64,000 bases of DNA, from positions 82,058,380 through 82,122,379 of the forward strand of contig NW_022098069.1 of the NCBI RefSeq assembly GCF_002288925.2. The letters are read 5' to 3'. The DNA comes from Delphinapterus leucas. Its lineage: Eukaryota > Chordata > Mammalia > Artiodactyla > Monodontidae. Below the pieces are notes generated by a model. That model made no database searches. It was not told the origin of the DNA and was given only the letters and a program-made list of their open reading frames with translations. Shown here piece after piece: positions 24,905-35,024 of this stretch (the stretch's first letter is position 1; each line of letters begins with the position of its first letter). The position numbers and the translations under genes are program-made.

Positions 24905-25090
24905 TATAGAAAGGGCATGGGCTTCAGAGTCAGACAAACCTAACTCCACGTAAACACACAGAAATGTTACTGCCCACTGGACACCTTATACTGTTCACAG
25001 TTGGTATAGTTTCTAACTGGTATAGCAAACTGAGTTTGCTATAACTGGTATAGCAAACTCAGTGCCCTCAATAATGGGGGCAATCATGGG
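24905..25090 (+). repeat. MIR-like remnant carrying a small palindromic duplication
   Basis: 'gggcatgggcttcagagtcagacaaacctaactcc' matches the MIR head and 'agtgccctcaataatgggggcaatcatgg' resembles its 'cctcagtttcctcatctgtaaaatggg' part. The stretch between contains a 47-bp compound direct/inverted repeat described separately. Confidence 0.5.
25014..25060. repeat. Compound palindrome and direct repeat
   Basis: TAACTGGTATAGCAAACT occurs at 25014-25031 and again at 25042-25059. The segment TATAGCAAACT-g-AGTTTGCTATA (25021-25043) is a perfect palindrome with a 1-nt centre. GAGTTTGCTATA-actgg-TATAGCAAACTC (25032-25060) is a perfect hairpin with 12-bp arms. Confidence 0.97.
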
Positions 25091-25304
25091 AAAGGTCTTG
25101 GCCAAAAAGTATTGAACACCGAGCATCACTCATTCCGCATTGAAAATTTACAGAAATATTCTCTAAAATTCAGAATTAAAGGGTTCTCATAGAACCTAAA
25201 GGGCTTACCCAGAACAGTGTCAAAGATCCTATAACTCATGGAGAGATAAATTCAGGTTTTGCTGTGTTTAGAAGGGGATAGGGAAATAATTTCAATTGAT
25301 TTCC

Positions 25305-25405
25305 TATCGCATATCAGATATTTTATACACAGCTCAATTATTTCTCAGTGCAGTGAAAGTATTATTACCTTCATTTTACAGAGGAAAAAAATTGAAACTA
25401 AGATA
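25305..25405 (-). repeat. MIR remnant
   Basis: 'tattattaccttcattttacagaggaaaaaaattgaaac' is the complement-strand MIR core ('attttacagatgaggaaactgag'). Confidence 0.5.
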
Positions 25406-25464
25406 ATAGTAATAGCATGCACAATGATTGTTTTTATTACTATTATAGTTAATATTGGGGACAA

Positions 25465-25670
25465 CAATTTGTCAATTACTGTACTAAGTGCCTTAAATAT
25501 ATTGCTTCATAGAGACCTCCCCAGAAGAGTCAGATATTTGTATTCTCCTTCTATGGATGAAGAAATTGAGGCTTGCAGAGTTAGAATAATTTGCCCAAGA
25601 TCACACAGTAAAACAATCAGGCCAGGATTAAAACCCTGTAACTTCCCCTAGGTCACAACCACCTAGCGAG
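25465..25670 (-). repeat. MIR remnant
   Basis: Contains 'gtactaagtgccttaaatatattgcttcat', 'ctatggatgaagaaattgaggcttgcagag', 'aatttgcccaagatcacacagtaa' and 'caggccaggattaaaaccctg', the complement-strand order of MIR. The 130-codon open frame at 25259-25651 runs across both MIR copies and is not a gene. Confidence 0.75.
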
Positions 25671-26798
25671 TCGGGTATAATATACTCTACTTGCTATAAA
25701 TCTTCACATTTTGTAAGTTACTAGTTATGTGAAGTATAGTAGGCCTCTCTAAATTACTGCTAATGATAATTAAAATAATTACAAAAATTGAAAGCGCACA
25801 GCAGTCACTGGGAAAATAAAGGTAATATTTAGAGCACGCAAGTCTGGAGGGGTCTACCTACATTAGATTAACAAATGAGAAACTTTACGCATACAACTTC
25901 CCTGAACTTCTTACCAAGAAATCTCATGATGATATAAAAATTACTTTGAGCACCAATAAATATATTCATTTCTCCACATCACCTAACCTGTATTTTATTA
26001 AAAGCACAATTAATGGTTGACTTAAACGGTTTACTTCAAAGAGTGGAGTCTCTTGAAGATTTTGTGTCAGCCAAGGTCACATTTCTTTTTTGATTATAAT
26101 TACCCTAGAAAAATTATGAAGTATCTTAAAATCTATACATTGATAAACCAAAACGCCTGTGGAGAGGTTTGGAAATATTCTCATACTGTCCTAAAGCACC
26201 TATAGAATTTCAAAGTGATCTTGCCAAACATATTTTCGAAGGTAGGTTTTGGGATCTCCAGAGTTTTACTTTCTGACTGTGTGAGGGGTCAGGAACCTCA
26301 TTCTACCTGTGAGCACCTCTGCTTCCCAGCATCCCTCACCGTTAGGTTGGCCATGTGACTGACAGCACACAATGCAACATAGGCAGAAGGGATGGAAGGC
26401 CAGGCTCCTAAAATATTCCAAGTAATTTTTCAAACCCACTCTCCGGAGTCTGTGCATCTGGAAATGAAAGTCTCAAGACGTGGTGATGTCACACAATGGA
26501 AGGACTCTAATCCCTCAGTAGCCACTCGGGGCAAAGCTACCCAACTAGGAAACTCTGCATCAGTATTTGTGGGCGAGAATTAACCTCTGTTGGGTGAATT
26601 CACAGAGAATTGTTTTAATAGCAGCCAGCCTTATTTATGGCGACCTTGGATCTGGAAAATTAGGACTTTACTATCGGCTTCATAAAGTCCCCGTGAAGAT
26701 GGAATGAAATAATGAACTTAGATGCACAGCAAATATCCCTCCTTCTTTACATGAGTTTGAGTCTGTAGCCTGTAAGCTTATGTGTGTGTTGTGTTAGC
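25671..26798. other. No gene seen
   Basis: Unique AT-rich sequence with no recognised repeat. Open frames are at most 63 codons. Confidence 0.5.
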
Positions 26799-26820
26799 TA
26801 AAAAAAAAAAAAAAAAAAAG
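26799..26820 (+). repeat. A-rich run
   Basis: About 19 consecutive A after 'gttagct'. No LINE or SINE body is recognisable upstream. Confidence 0.8.
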
Positions 26821-26950
26821 AAAGTTAAATATGTATTCTATGACATACTTGTGTAAGTAAGTACACATACATTTATACCTAAATATATAGACACACATCT
26901 CACCCAGTCCATACATTCCTCTGCTGTTAAAGTCTGAAAAGGAGACAAGC

Positions 26951-27275
26951 TTTTTTTTAAAATTTATTTATTTAATTTATTTTATTTTTGGCTGTGTTGG
27001 GTCTTCATTGCTGCGCTTGGGCTTTTCTCTTGTCACAGCGAGCGGGGGCTACTCTTAGTTGTGGTGCACGGGCTTCTCATCGCAGCGGCTTCTCTTGTTG
27101 CAGAGCACAGGCTCGAGGCACATGGGCTTCAGTAGTTGTGGCACGTGGGCTCAGTAGTTGTGGCACACGGGCTTAGTAGCTCCATGGCATGTGGGATCTT
27201 TGTGGACCAGGGCTTGAACCTGTGTCCCCTGCACTAGCAGGCAGATTCTTAACCACTGTGCCACCAGGGAAGCTC
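26951..27275 (-). mobile_element. Older, longer CHR/Bov-tA-like tRNA-derived SINE
   Basis: Minus-strand copy of the about 300-bp SINE type: plus-strand T-rich/ATTTATTT start, 'tttggctgtgttgggtcttcattgctgcgc', the repeated 'cagtagttgtggcac' motifs, and the tRNA-derived head complement 'ccactgtgccaccagggaag'. Flanks share a short agacaa motif (26942-26947 region and 27277-27283), a plausible eroded target duplication. Confidence 0.85.
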
Positions 27276-27974
27276 AAGACAATCTTTACAATGCCATTTG
27301 GTGGTTACCAGACATAGACAAATAAGGCACTAAAACATGAATTTTTGAACAACATTTTGGTGTTCATGCTGGACTCCCACCAGCATTTTTCCTTCTAGAG
27401 CAACAGAATTAAAGACTCTGATTCATATAGAATCACCAAATTCATGTGATCATGAAACAGCTCTACATGTGATTCATATAGAATCACGAATGACAAGCCC
27501 ACAGAGTGAAATTAATGAACTTCTCTATATTGAAAGACCAGAGCTGGAGTTCAGGTCTGTGTCCCAAAAAGATGGCCCAAGAGAGAAAGCTGTTGTGACT
27601 GATTTCTGGGACTTTTAGAAGCTCCTCCATTCTCAACTGAATTAGATAGCTAAAGCACTCTTTCTAACAGTGGTGGGTTTTACACCAGGCAGCAGGGAAT
27701 GGGGGATCAAAATTTTAGAGAGATCCTAATACTTTCTCACTAGAAGTTAGAAGAACAACTAGAATAAATGACATGGTTGAAATCATTTGTATCTATAGAA
27801 AGACTATAACTGTTCAAGTCTAGTACATTAAATGCTTAAGCTATATAGATACTGGGTCCGACTGGTTCAAGAGAGAGATCTAAATTCAGAGTCAAGATCT
27901 GTTCTAGCACTAAATCTCTTCCTTCCTCTGAATCAGAAATCTCTGGCAGGCTAGAATTTGAATTCCAGCTTCCA
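27276..27974. other. No gene seen; contains a 17-bp direct repeat
   Basis: 'gattcatatagaatcac' occurs at 27420-27436 and 27471-27487. No other element recognised. Confidence 0.6.
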
Positions 27975-28563
27975 GGCATTGTTTACAAAATACACAGGAA
28001 CAAGCCTAAGTGTCCATCAACAGATGAATAGATAAAGAAAATGTGGCATATACACACACACACACACACACACACAGAGGAATATTATTCAGCTATAAAA
28101 AAAAATCCTGCCATTTGTGACAGCAAGGATGAGGGCATTGTTCTAAGTTGAATAAGTCAGAGAGAGAAAGATAAATACTGTATGATCTCACTTACATGCA
28201 GAACCTTAAAAAAAAAAAAAAAAAACTCATAGAAATAGAGAACAGATTGGTGGTCGCCAGGGGAAGGGAGTGGGAGAAATGGGTGAAGGTGGTCAAAGGG
28301 TACAAACTGTAAGTTATAAGATGAATAGGTTCTGAGGATTTCATGTACAGCATGATGACTACAGTTAACAGTACTGTATTATATATTTGAAAGATGCTAA
28401 GAGAGATTTTTCTTTAAAAAAATTGTAACTTATGTGAGGTGATGGATGTGTTAACTAACCTTATCGTACTAAGCATTTTGCAATATATACACATAAAATT
28501 ACTGCATTGTATACCTTAAATTAAGCATGTTATATGTTAATTATACTCAATAAAGCTGACATA
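27975..28563 (+). repeat. L1M/L1MA-type 3' end
   Basis: It contains the end of ORF2 ('ctaagtgtccatcaacagatgaatagataaagaaaatgtgg'), then 'gagaacagattggtggtcgccagggg', 'acagttaacagtactgtatta', 'gtgatggatgtgttaact' and a terminal 'ttatactcaataaagctg'. An internal (CA)n lies at 28052-28076 and an A-run at 28208-28226. It is older than the cetartiodactyl-type tails. Confidence 0.8.
28052..28076. repeat. (CA)n microsatellite inside L1
   Basis: About twelve CA units between 'gtggcatat' and 'gaggaatattattcag' of the L1 ORF2 end, at the same consensus point as the tract at 51.67 kb. Confidence 0.95.
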
Positions 28564-29224
28564 GATAGATACATTTCAGCTGCCACCACTGGCTCAGCCC
28601 TCAGATCTAAATGTCTTTCTGAAATCTTGTGCAGATCAGAATGAATTCTTGTTCAACACTTCATCTTCTGCTTTTTATCCTACATGTTTCATTGCTTTAT
28701 TTGTTAGCTTGGACCCTCTGGGTTTTCAAATCTAATTTCTGAAGGTGGATAGAAGCTGCATATGTATCTGTGACACTGGATACCTTGCTCCCTGAAAGCT
28801 TTTTCCTTCCTGTACCATAGTTTGTCCCATCTGGTACTACGTGGGGGTTAAAAGAAGTGGAGGCTGGAATTCTAGGTCAACACCAAATCACTGCATGAGA
28901 TGATGCAATGCAGGAGACAGGCATTTTAGGAAAGCAGCAGAAGCTCTCCAGATGGTGACAAAGGCCTAGCATAAAAGATCTCAGTGCTGCCATCCTTCGA
29001 GAGAAACAAGATGAGACAGCCAGGGGGATAGTCAAGTCCTCCCAAGCTTGAGCATGGAGCTTTGGGTACCAAGCAATGCATTCTGCCAAGTAGGAACCTC
29101 TTCAATTGGATTTAAAGTTGGCTTCCTGCCAAATTCTTAAAATTATTCTACCCTAATTATACATACTCATATATGTACCAATACGTGCAAAAATTACTTG
29201 AATGTTTTGGATGTCTTTCTAGGT
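28564..29224. other. No gene seen
   Basis: Unique sequence. A 70-codon minus-strand open frame (28877-29089) has no recognised motif. Confidence 0.5.
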
Positions 29225-29577
29225 ATATTTATCTGCTAGGTCTGCCATAACAAACTATCACAAATTTATTTTCTCAGAGTTCTGGAGACCAGAAGGCTGA
29301 GGTGTCAGCAGGGCTGCTTCTTCTGAGGCCTCCTTCCTTTGCTCACAGACGACCACCTTCTCACTGTGCCCTCATCCCTAGCATCTCCTTGTGTGTCCAA
29401 ATTTCCTCTTCTTATAAGAGTACCTGTCAGATTGAATTGGGGACCACCCTAATAGCCTCATTTTAACTTAATTATCTCTTTAAAGGCTCTCTCTCCAAAG
29501 AACAGTCTCAGTCCGAGGTCCTGTGGGTTACGGCTTCAACATAGGAACTTTGGAAAAACACAATTTAACCCGTAACA
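29225..29577 (-). repeat. Solo LTR of the ERVL-MaLR type
   Basis: Plus-strand 'ctgctaggtctgccataacaaact', 'gttctggagaccagaagg', 'cctcttcttataagag' and the end 'caatttaacccgtaaca' mark the complement of an MLT1/MST-type LTR. It is about 350 bp and lacks internal sequence. Confidence 0.78.
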
Positions 29578-29689
29578 CTAGGTCATGAATTAAATTATGT
29601 AAGAGACTAATGATGGGCCTTAGGCGTAATTGCATTAAGAATAGATTCTAGGTTGGACCAGGAGTGGATGGATCCAGTGGCTCTGAATG

Positions 29690-29890
29690 TAGTGAGGCGC
29701 AGTGTACCAGGGAGTCATTAACAAGTAGGTTTGAGTGTCTTCTTCATGCCAGGTACTATGGTAGGTGGGTACACAGACATAACAGCAACAGTCTCTGTTT
29801 CTAAGAAGTTCAGAACCCAATGACAAGACATGAACACTAAAAATTTAATCTGATAATAAATAAGTGTTAGAGTAGCGGTATAGCTGGGAC
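29690..29890 (+). repeat. Ancient mammalian repeat remnant, family uncertain
   Basis: 'cttcatgccaggtactatggtaggtgggtacacagacataacagc ... ctaagaagttcagaacccaatgacaagac ... ataataaataag' resembles the same ancient element as at 2.8 kb and 52.7 kb. Confidence 0.35.
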
Positions 29891-30149
29891 ATCATGAGAT
29901 CAAAGGGAAGGATCTCTCCTCCTAGAAATAAGGAAAGTTTCACAGTATAAAGGACCCTTCAGTGGAGTAAGAAACCGAGCAAGAAAGATGGGAAAAGAAA
30001 GAAGGGAGAGAAAGCGATCTGGGTGAAACACAAAAAGTTGTAAACTTTTCTCCGTGCCTAGGTTAGGGTGTGAGCTAGAGAATGATGGTCATTTGGTCAG
30101 AAGAAAGAAAGGCCTGGCGTGTTCTCTCATGCACTCGCAGACAATCTAG

Positions 30150-30358
30150 AACAATGCTGCCCAACAGAACTTTCTGTGTTGAGAGAAATGTTCCATATCT
30201 GTGCTATGCAATGGGGTAGACACTAGAACTTGTGGCTCTTGAGTCCTGAAATGTGGCTGGTGCCACGGAGGAAGTCGAATTTTAACTTAATTGTTTTACA
30301 TTTAAATTTAAATAGGCACACATGGCTAGTGCCTACTGTATTGGACAGCACAGATCTG
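30150..30358. repeat. hAT-type MITE-like element
   Basis: The ends 'aatgctgcccaacagaac' and 'tattggacagcacagat' are near-perfect inverted copies. The interior has 'tgaaatgtggctggtgcca' and 'cacatggctagtgcctactg', typical of a widespread non-autonomous hAT family. A diverged copy. Confidence 0.6.
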
Positions 30359-30518
30359 GAGGAAAGAGCTTTTCACCCTTCTGCTTCTATACCATCCACA
30401 TGCATCACACAAAACTCCTATCGATAACACTTCTCAGAATGTTCAAACGGAAGTTTGGCTGAGAGCATAAGGCAACAAGTATCACAAAGCAAAATTAATT
30501 GTGAGATAGATCTCCACG

Positions 30519-30933
30519 TGTATTAGTCAGGGTTCTCCAGAGAAATAGAACCAATAGGATGTATATATATGAGTCAGCAAGCTGAAAGCCCAGGAGAGCT
30601 GATAGCACCATTCCCGCTCAGGTACAAAGACCCAAGAACCAGGAGAGCCGATGGTGTAGTTCAAGTCCAAAGGCAGGACAAAGCCAAAGTCTCAGTTCAA
30701 AGGCAGTGAGGCAAGAGGAATTCTCTCTTACTCAGGGGAGAATCAGCCTTTTTGTTCTATTCAGGCCTTCAGTTGATTGGCTGAAGCTCACCCACACTGG
30801 GGAGGGCAATCTCCTATACCAAGTCTGCTGATTTAAAAGTCAATTGCATCCCAAAACACCCAGACCAATGTTTGGCCAAATATCTGGGCAACTTGTGGCC
30901 CAGTCAAGTTGACACAAAAAATGAACCATCACA
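30519..30933 (-). repeat. LTR-like element, minus strand (ERVL-like, family unresolved)
   Basis: The plus strand starts 'gtattagtcagggttctccagagaaatagaaccaatagg' and ends 'cagtcaagttgacac...gaaccatcac', the complement of an abundant mammalian LTR-like repeat ending '...ggagaaccctgactaatac'. A related LTR-like repeat lies on the plus strand at 56.2-56.7 kb. Confidence 0.65.
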
Positions 30934-32204
30934 CCAAGTAAAGCCTAATAATAAAAGTACTTACTAGAGACTCTTAAACCTCTCACCCATGTGAAGAATA
31001 TAAAAGAGTTGAGGGAGGAGTCTTGGAGAAGATTCTTGGGGACCCCAGAAAGAACTACCTGTGGGTTGGTTTGCTATAAGAAAGGCCTCATCCACCCCTC
31101 ACTCAACCCTAATGAAAGAGCTTCAACAGAGAGATGGATAGGTGTCTTTGCTATTGGGGTGAAGCGTGGATTGGAGTCTGCCTTTCACCTGAAAATCCCA
31201 CAAGGCAGAGTGGGGCTGGATAGCTGTTCCAGGCAGGAAGAGGGAATGAAAGGCAGCAGATTTCAGTCATCTGGACTCCCACACGAGGTTGACACAAAGT
31301 ATGTTGGAGTCTTTCCCATCAGTAGGAGTGGGCCACATGTGAGCTCCTTCATTATAAGATCACCCAGCCAGGAAACAGGCCTGAGCACAGTATCACATAT
31401 CATATGATAGTGTCCCTAAAGTCAGAGAAGAGTCTATCACCTACATCAAGGGGAGTGCAAATGAGAGCTCCCAGAAGACTCACAAGTTTACCACCCAAGA
31501 AGGAGCTTTCAATTTCAGTCAGGTCCTGAGAGTCTGAGATCAGGTTTTGTATAGACCAGTCAAGTAAAAGATTTCCAGCCCACATACCTGCTCTTCCTCT
31601 AGTCAAACAGATCAGGGGTCACAGTTCCTAAGCTGAGGGAAGAAGAACGAGCACAAAAAGAAAAAGCCAACCACGTACTCTTCCCCAACTGCAAGCTTTC
31701 TACAGCTGGCCTTACCTAGGAAAAGGGCAACAGCTCTACCCTGAATGAATTTGAAGTTTTGTCTGCAATGTGGAACTAGACAAATTCAAGAGATGTCTAA
31801 GAGGCAAAACTGACAGCTCTTGATGGACACATTTCATACAGGTGGTGAGGACGAGAGGTTTCTGAGGAACACTCTTGGGTTTCTGTTTTGGGTAATTCTC
31901 TCCAGCTGTATTTGATGATCCTACGACTTTGTATTTCCTAAGATTGACTAGATAGTGGGGTTTCCATCTTGAGCAGAGGAAAATCTAGCCCCATAGAGAA
32001 AAGTTTTAAGAGACCATGGAGAACAAAATAATTACTCTGAATCCACAGTTGTGTTAATTTAGTGTACCAGATACACGCACAATGATTTTCAAATGGTTGT
32101 CCAGTGAGAGGGAGAGGGCATGATCTCTAAATCATCTGAGAATCTTGGGGCAGGTGAGTGGAAATTTATATAATTCAGAATGCCTTTTAAGAAGCTTCTT
32201 TTTT
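30934..32204. other. No gene seen; part resembles 40.3-40.5 kb
   Basis: The 138-codon open frame at 30991-31407 has no recognised domain. Around 31780-31910, 'aattcaagagatgtctaagaggcaaaactgacag' and 'ttgggtaattctctccagctgtat' match sequence at about 40370-40500, so both are probably copies of an ancient dispersed repeat. Confidence 0.45.
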
Positions 32205-32797
32205 GTGTGATGAAAACTCTAATTCGAAAAGATACATGCACGCCAGTGTTCACAAGCAGTGTGACTTAAAATAGCTAAGACGTGGAAGCAGCCTAAATGT
32301 CCATGGACAGATGAACGGATGAAGAGGATGTGCTTTATACATACAATGTACTATTACTCAGCTATAAAAAATAATGAAATAATGCCATTTGCAGCAACAT
32401 GGATGGACCCAGAGATTATCATACAAAGTGAAGTAAGCCAGACACAGAAAGACAAATATCATAGTGCTCATGTGTGGAATCTAAAAAATGATGCAAATGA
32501 ACTTATTTACAAAGGAGAAATACATTCACAGACAGAAAACAAACGTAGGGTTGCCAAAGGGGAAAGTGGGGCGAGGATAAATTAGGATTCACAAATACAC
32601 ACTACTATATATAAAATAGATAAATGACAAAGACTTACTGTATAGCACAGGGAACTGTAGTCAATATCTTATATATTCAATATCTTATATATATTATATA
32701 TAGAGAACTGAATCACGTTGCTGTACACCTGAAAAACAATATTGTAAATCAACTCTACTTCAATAAAAGATTTAAAAATTTTAAAAACTAAAAAATA
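32205..32797 (+). mobile_element. Older cetartiodactyl L1 3' end, 5'-truncated
   Basis: It begins near 'aaaagatacatgcacgcc', includes the end of ORF2 (the frame at 32319-32585 contains YYSAIKNNEIMPF) and the 3' UTR motif 'cactactatatataaaatagataaatgac', and ends 'caactctacttcaataaaag' with an A-rich tail. An internal short duplication of 'tcaatatcttatatat' lies at about 32660-32690. A long L1 follows immediately in the same orientation. Confidence 0.8.
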
Positions 32798-32805
32798 AGG
32801 TTCTG

Positions 32806-32974
32806 GTGGTGGAGCTAATGGCGGACTCTGTGAGGGCTCACGCCAAGGAGTACTTCCCAGAACTTCTGCTGCCAGTGTCGTTGTCCTTACGGTGAGGGAC
32901 AGCCACCCCCCGCCTCTGCAGAAGACCCTCCAACACTACCAGTAGAAAACTGAAGCTTAGAAGTTAAACATTTT
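32806..32974 (+). other. Extra GC-rich block at the 5' end of the long L1
   Basis: About 170 bp between the upstream duplication and the 'gggggaagatggcggaagag' motif (32981) that looks like the usual start of an L1 5' UTR. It contains 'atggcggactctgtgagggc' (32819) and 'cccgcctctgcagaagacc'. It may be a longer 5' UTR variant, a 5' transduction, or an unrelated insertion. The reading frame from 32819 closes after about 25 codons. Confidence 0.5.
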
Positions 32975-34319
32975 GAGAGAGGGGGAAGATGGCGGAAGAG
33001 TAAGATGCGGAGATCACCTTCCTCCCCACAGATACAACGGAAATACATCTACATGTGGAACAACTCCTACACAACACCTACTGAATGCTGGCAGAAGACC
33101 TCAGACCTCCCAAAAGGCAAGAAACTCCCCACATACCTGGGTAGGGCAAAAGAAAAAAGAATAAACAGAGACAAAAGAATAGGGACGGGACCTGCATCAG
33201 TGGGAGGGAGCTATGAAGGAGGAAAGGTTTCCACACACTAGAAGCCCCTTTGCAGGCGGAGACTGCAGGTGGTGGAGGGGGAAGCTTTGGAGTCGCGGAG
33301 GAGAGCACAGCAACAGGGGTGCGGAGGGCAAAGCGGGGAGATTCCCGCACAGAGGATCGGTGCCGACCGGCACTCACCAGCCCGAGAGGCTTGTCTGCTC
33401 ACCCGCCGGGTCGGGTGGGGCTGGGAGCTGAGGCTTGGGCTTAGGTCGGAGCGCAGGGAGAGGACTGGGGTTGGCGGCATGAACACAGCCTGCAGGGGGC
33501 TAGTGCGCCACGGCTGGCCGGTAGGGAGTCGGGGAAAAGTCTGGACCTGCAGAAGAGGCAAGAGACTTTTTCTTCCCTCTTTGTTTCCTGGTGCGTGAGG
33601 AGAGGGGATTAAGAGCGCTGCTTAAAGGAGCTCCAGAGACGGGCGCAAGCCGCGGCTAAAAGCGCGGACCCCAGAGACGGGGCATGAGATGCTACGGCTG
33701 CTGCTGCCGCCACCAAGAAGCCTGTGTGCGAGCACAGGTCACTATCCACACCCGCTTCCGGGGAGCCTGTGCAGCCCGCCACTGCCAGGGTCCCGGGATC
33801 CAGGGACAACTTCCCCGGAAGAACGCACGGCGTGCCTCACGCTGGTGCAACATCATGCCTGCCTCTGCCGCCACAGGCCTACCCCGCACGCACTCCGTGC
33901 CCCTCCCTCCCCCCTGGCCTGAGTGAGCCAGAGCCCCCGAAGCAGCTGCTCCTTTAATCCCGTCCTGGTTGAGCAAAGAACAGATGCCCTCCGGCGACCT
34001 ACACGCAGAGGCAGGGCCAAACCCAAAGCTGAGCCCTGTGAGCTGTGAGAACAAAGAAGAGAACGGGAAATCACTCCCGGCAGCCTCTGGAGCAGCGGAT
34101 TAAATCTCCACAATCTGCTCGATGTACCCTGCATCTGCAGAATACCTGAATAGACCACGAATCATCCCAAATTGAGGAGGTGGACTTTGGGAGCAAGATA
34201 GATTATTTTTTCCCCTTTTCCTCTTTTTGTGAGTGTGTATGTGTATGCTTCTGTGTGAGATTTTGTCTGTATAGCTTTGCTTTCACCATTTGTCCTAGGG
34301 TTCTATCCGTCCGTTTTTT

Positions 34320-34419
34320 NNNNNNNNNNNNNNNNNNNNNNNNNNNNNNNNNNNNNNNNNNNNNNNNNNNNNNNNNNNNNNNNNNNNNNNNNNNNNNNNN
34401 NNNNNNNNNNNNNNNNNNN
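34320..34419. other. Assembly gap (100 N)
   Basis: Exactly 100 consecutive N, the conventional size for a gap of unknown length. Flanked by T-runs and a CCTT/CCTCCC pyrimidine tract, which probably caused the break. Peptides read across it are meaningless. Confidence 0.99.
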
Positions 34420-34423
34420 TTTT

Positions 34424-34515
34424 TTATTTTAATAACTTTATTTTATTTTATCTTTATTTTCTTTTACCTACCTTCCTTCCTCCTTCCCTCCCTCCCTCCC
34501 TCCCTCCCTCTCCCT
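34424..34515. repeat. Pyrimidine-rich low-complexity tract
   Basis: TTTTATTTTA-type repeats followed by CCTTCCTT and (CCTCC)n inside the L1 5' region, directly right of the N gap. Confidence 0.85.
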
Positions 34516-35024
34516 TTTATTCTGAGCCATGTGGATGAAAGGCTCTTGGTGCTGCAGCCAGGAGTCAGTGCTGTGCCTCTGAGGTGGGAGAGCCAACTTC
34601 AGGACACTGGTCCACAAGACACCTCCCAGCTCCACATAATATCAAACCGGGAAAATATCCCAGAGATCTCCATCTCAACACCAAGACCCAGCCTCACTCA
34701 ATGACGAGCAAGCTACAGTGCTGGATACCCTATGCCAAACAACTAGCAAGACAGGAACACAACCCCACCCATTAGCAGAGAGGCTGCCTAAAATCATAAT
34801 AAGTCCACAGACACCCCAAAACACACCACCAGACATGGACCTGCCCACCAGAAAGACAAGATCCAGCCTCGTCCACCAGAGCACAGGCACTAGTCCCCTC
34901 CACCAGGAAGCCTACACAACCCACTGAACCAACTGTAGCCACTGGGGACAGACACCAAAAACAACGGGAACTACGAACCTGCAGCCTGCAAAAAGGAGAC
35001 CCCAAACACAGTAAGATAAGCAAA

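Larger units (their letters stand above)
32975..35024 (+). promoter_or_regulatory. L1 5' UTR / internal promoter region
   Basis: Begins with 'gagagggggaagatggcgg'; the CAAGATGGC-like motif resembles the YY1-type site found near L1 starts. The part 33240-34060 is GC- and CpG-rich, as expected of an L1 internal promoter. A T-rich then (CCTT/CCTCCC)n pyrimidine tract flanks the assembly gap. Open frames of 60-120 codons on both strands here are compositional effects of the GC-rich DNA, with no recognised motif. Promoter function is inferred from the L1 family. Confidence 0.65.

Noticed and set aside
25259..25651. 130-codon open frame
   Set aside because: It spans two MIR remnants on the minus strand; repeat-derived.
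30991..31407. 138-codon open frame
   Set aside because: No recognised motif; adjacent to an LTR-like repeat and to ancient repeat-like sequence.
32819..32895. Possible protein start 'atggcggactctgtg...'
   Set aside because: The frame closes after about 25 codons and there is no splice evidence; treated as part of the L1 5' block.
34180..34704. 174-codon open frame through the N gap
   Set aside because: A third of it is undetermined sequence and the rest is a pyrimidine-rich tract of the L1 5' UTR.
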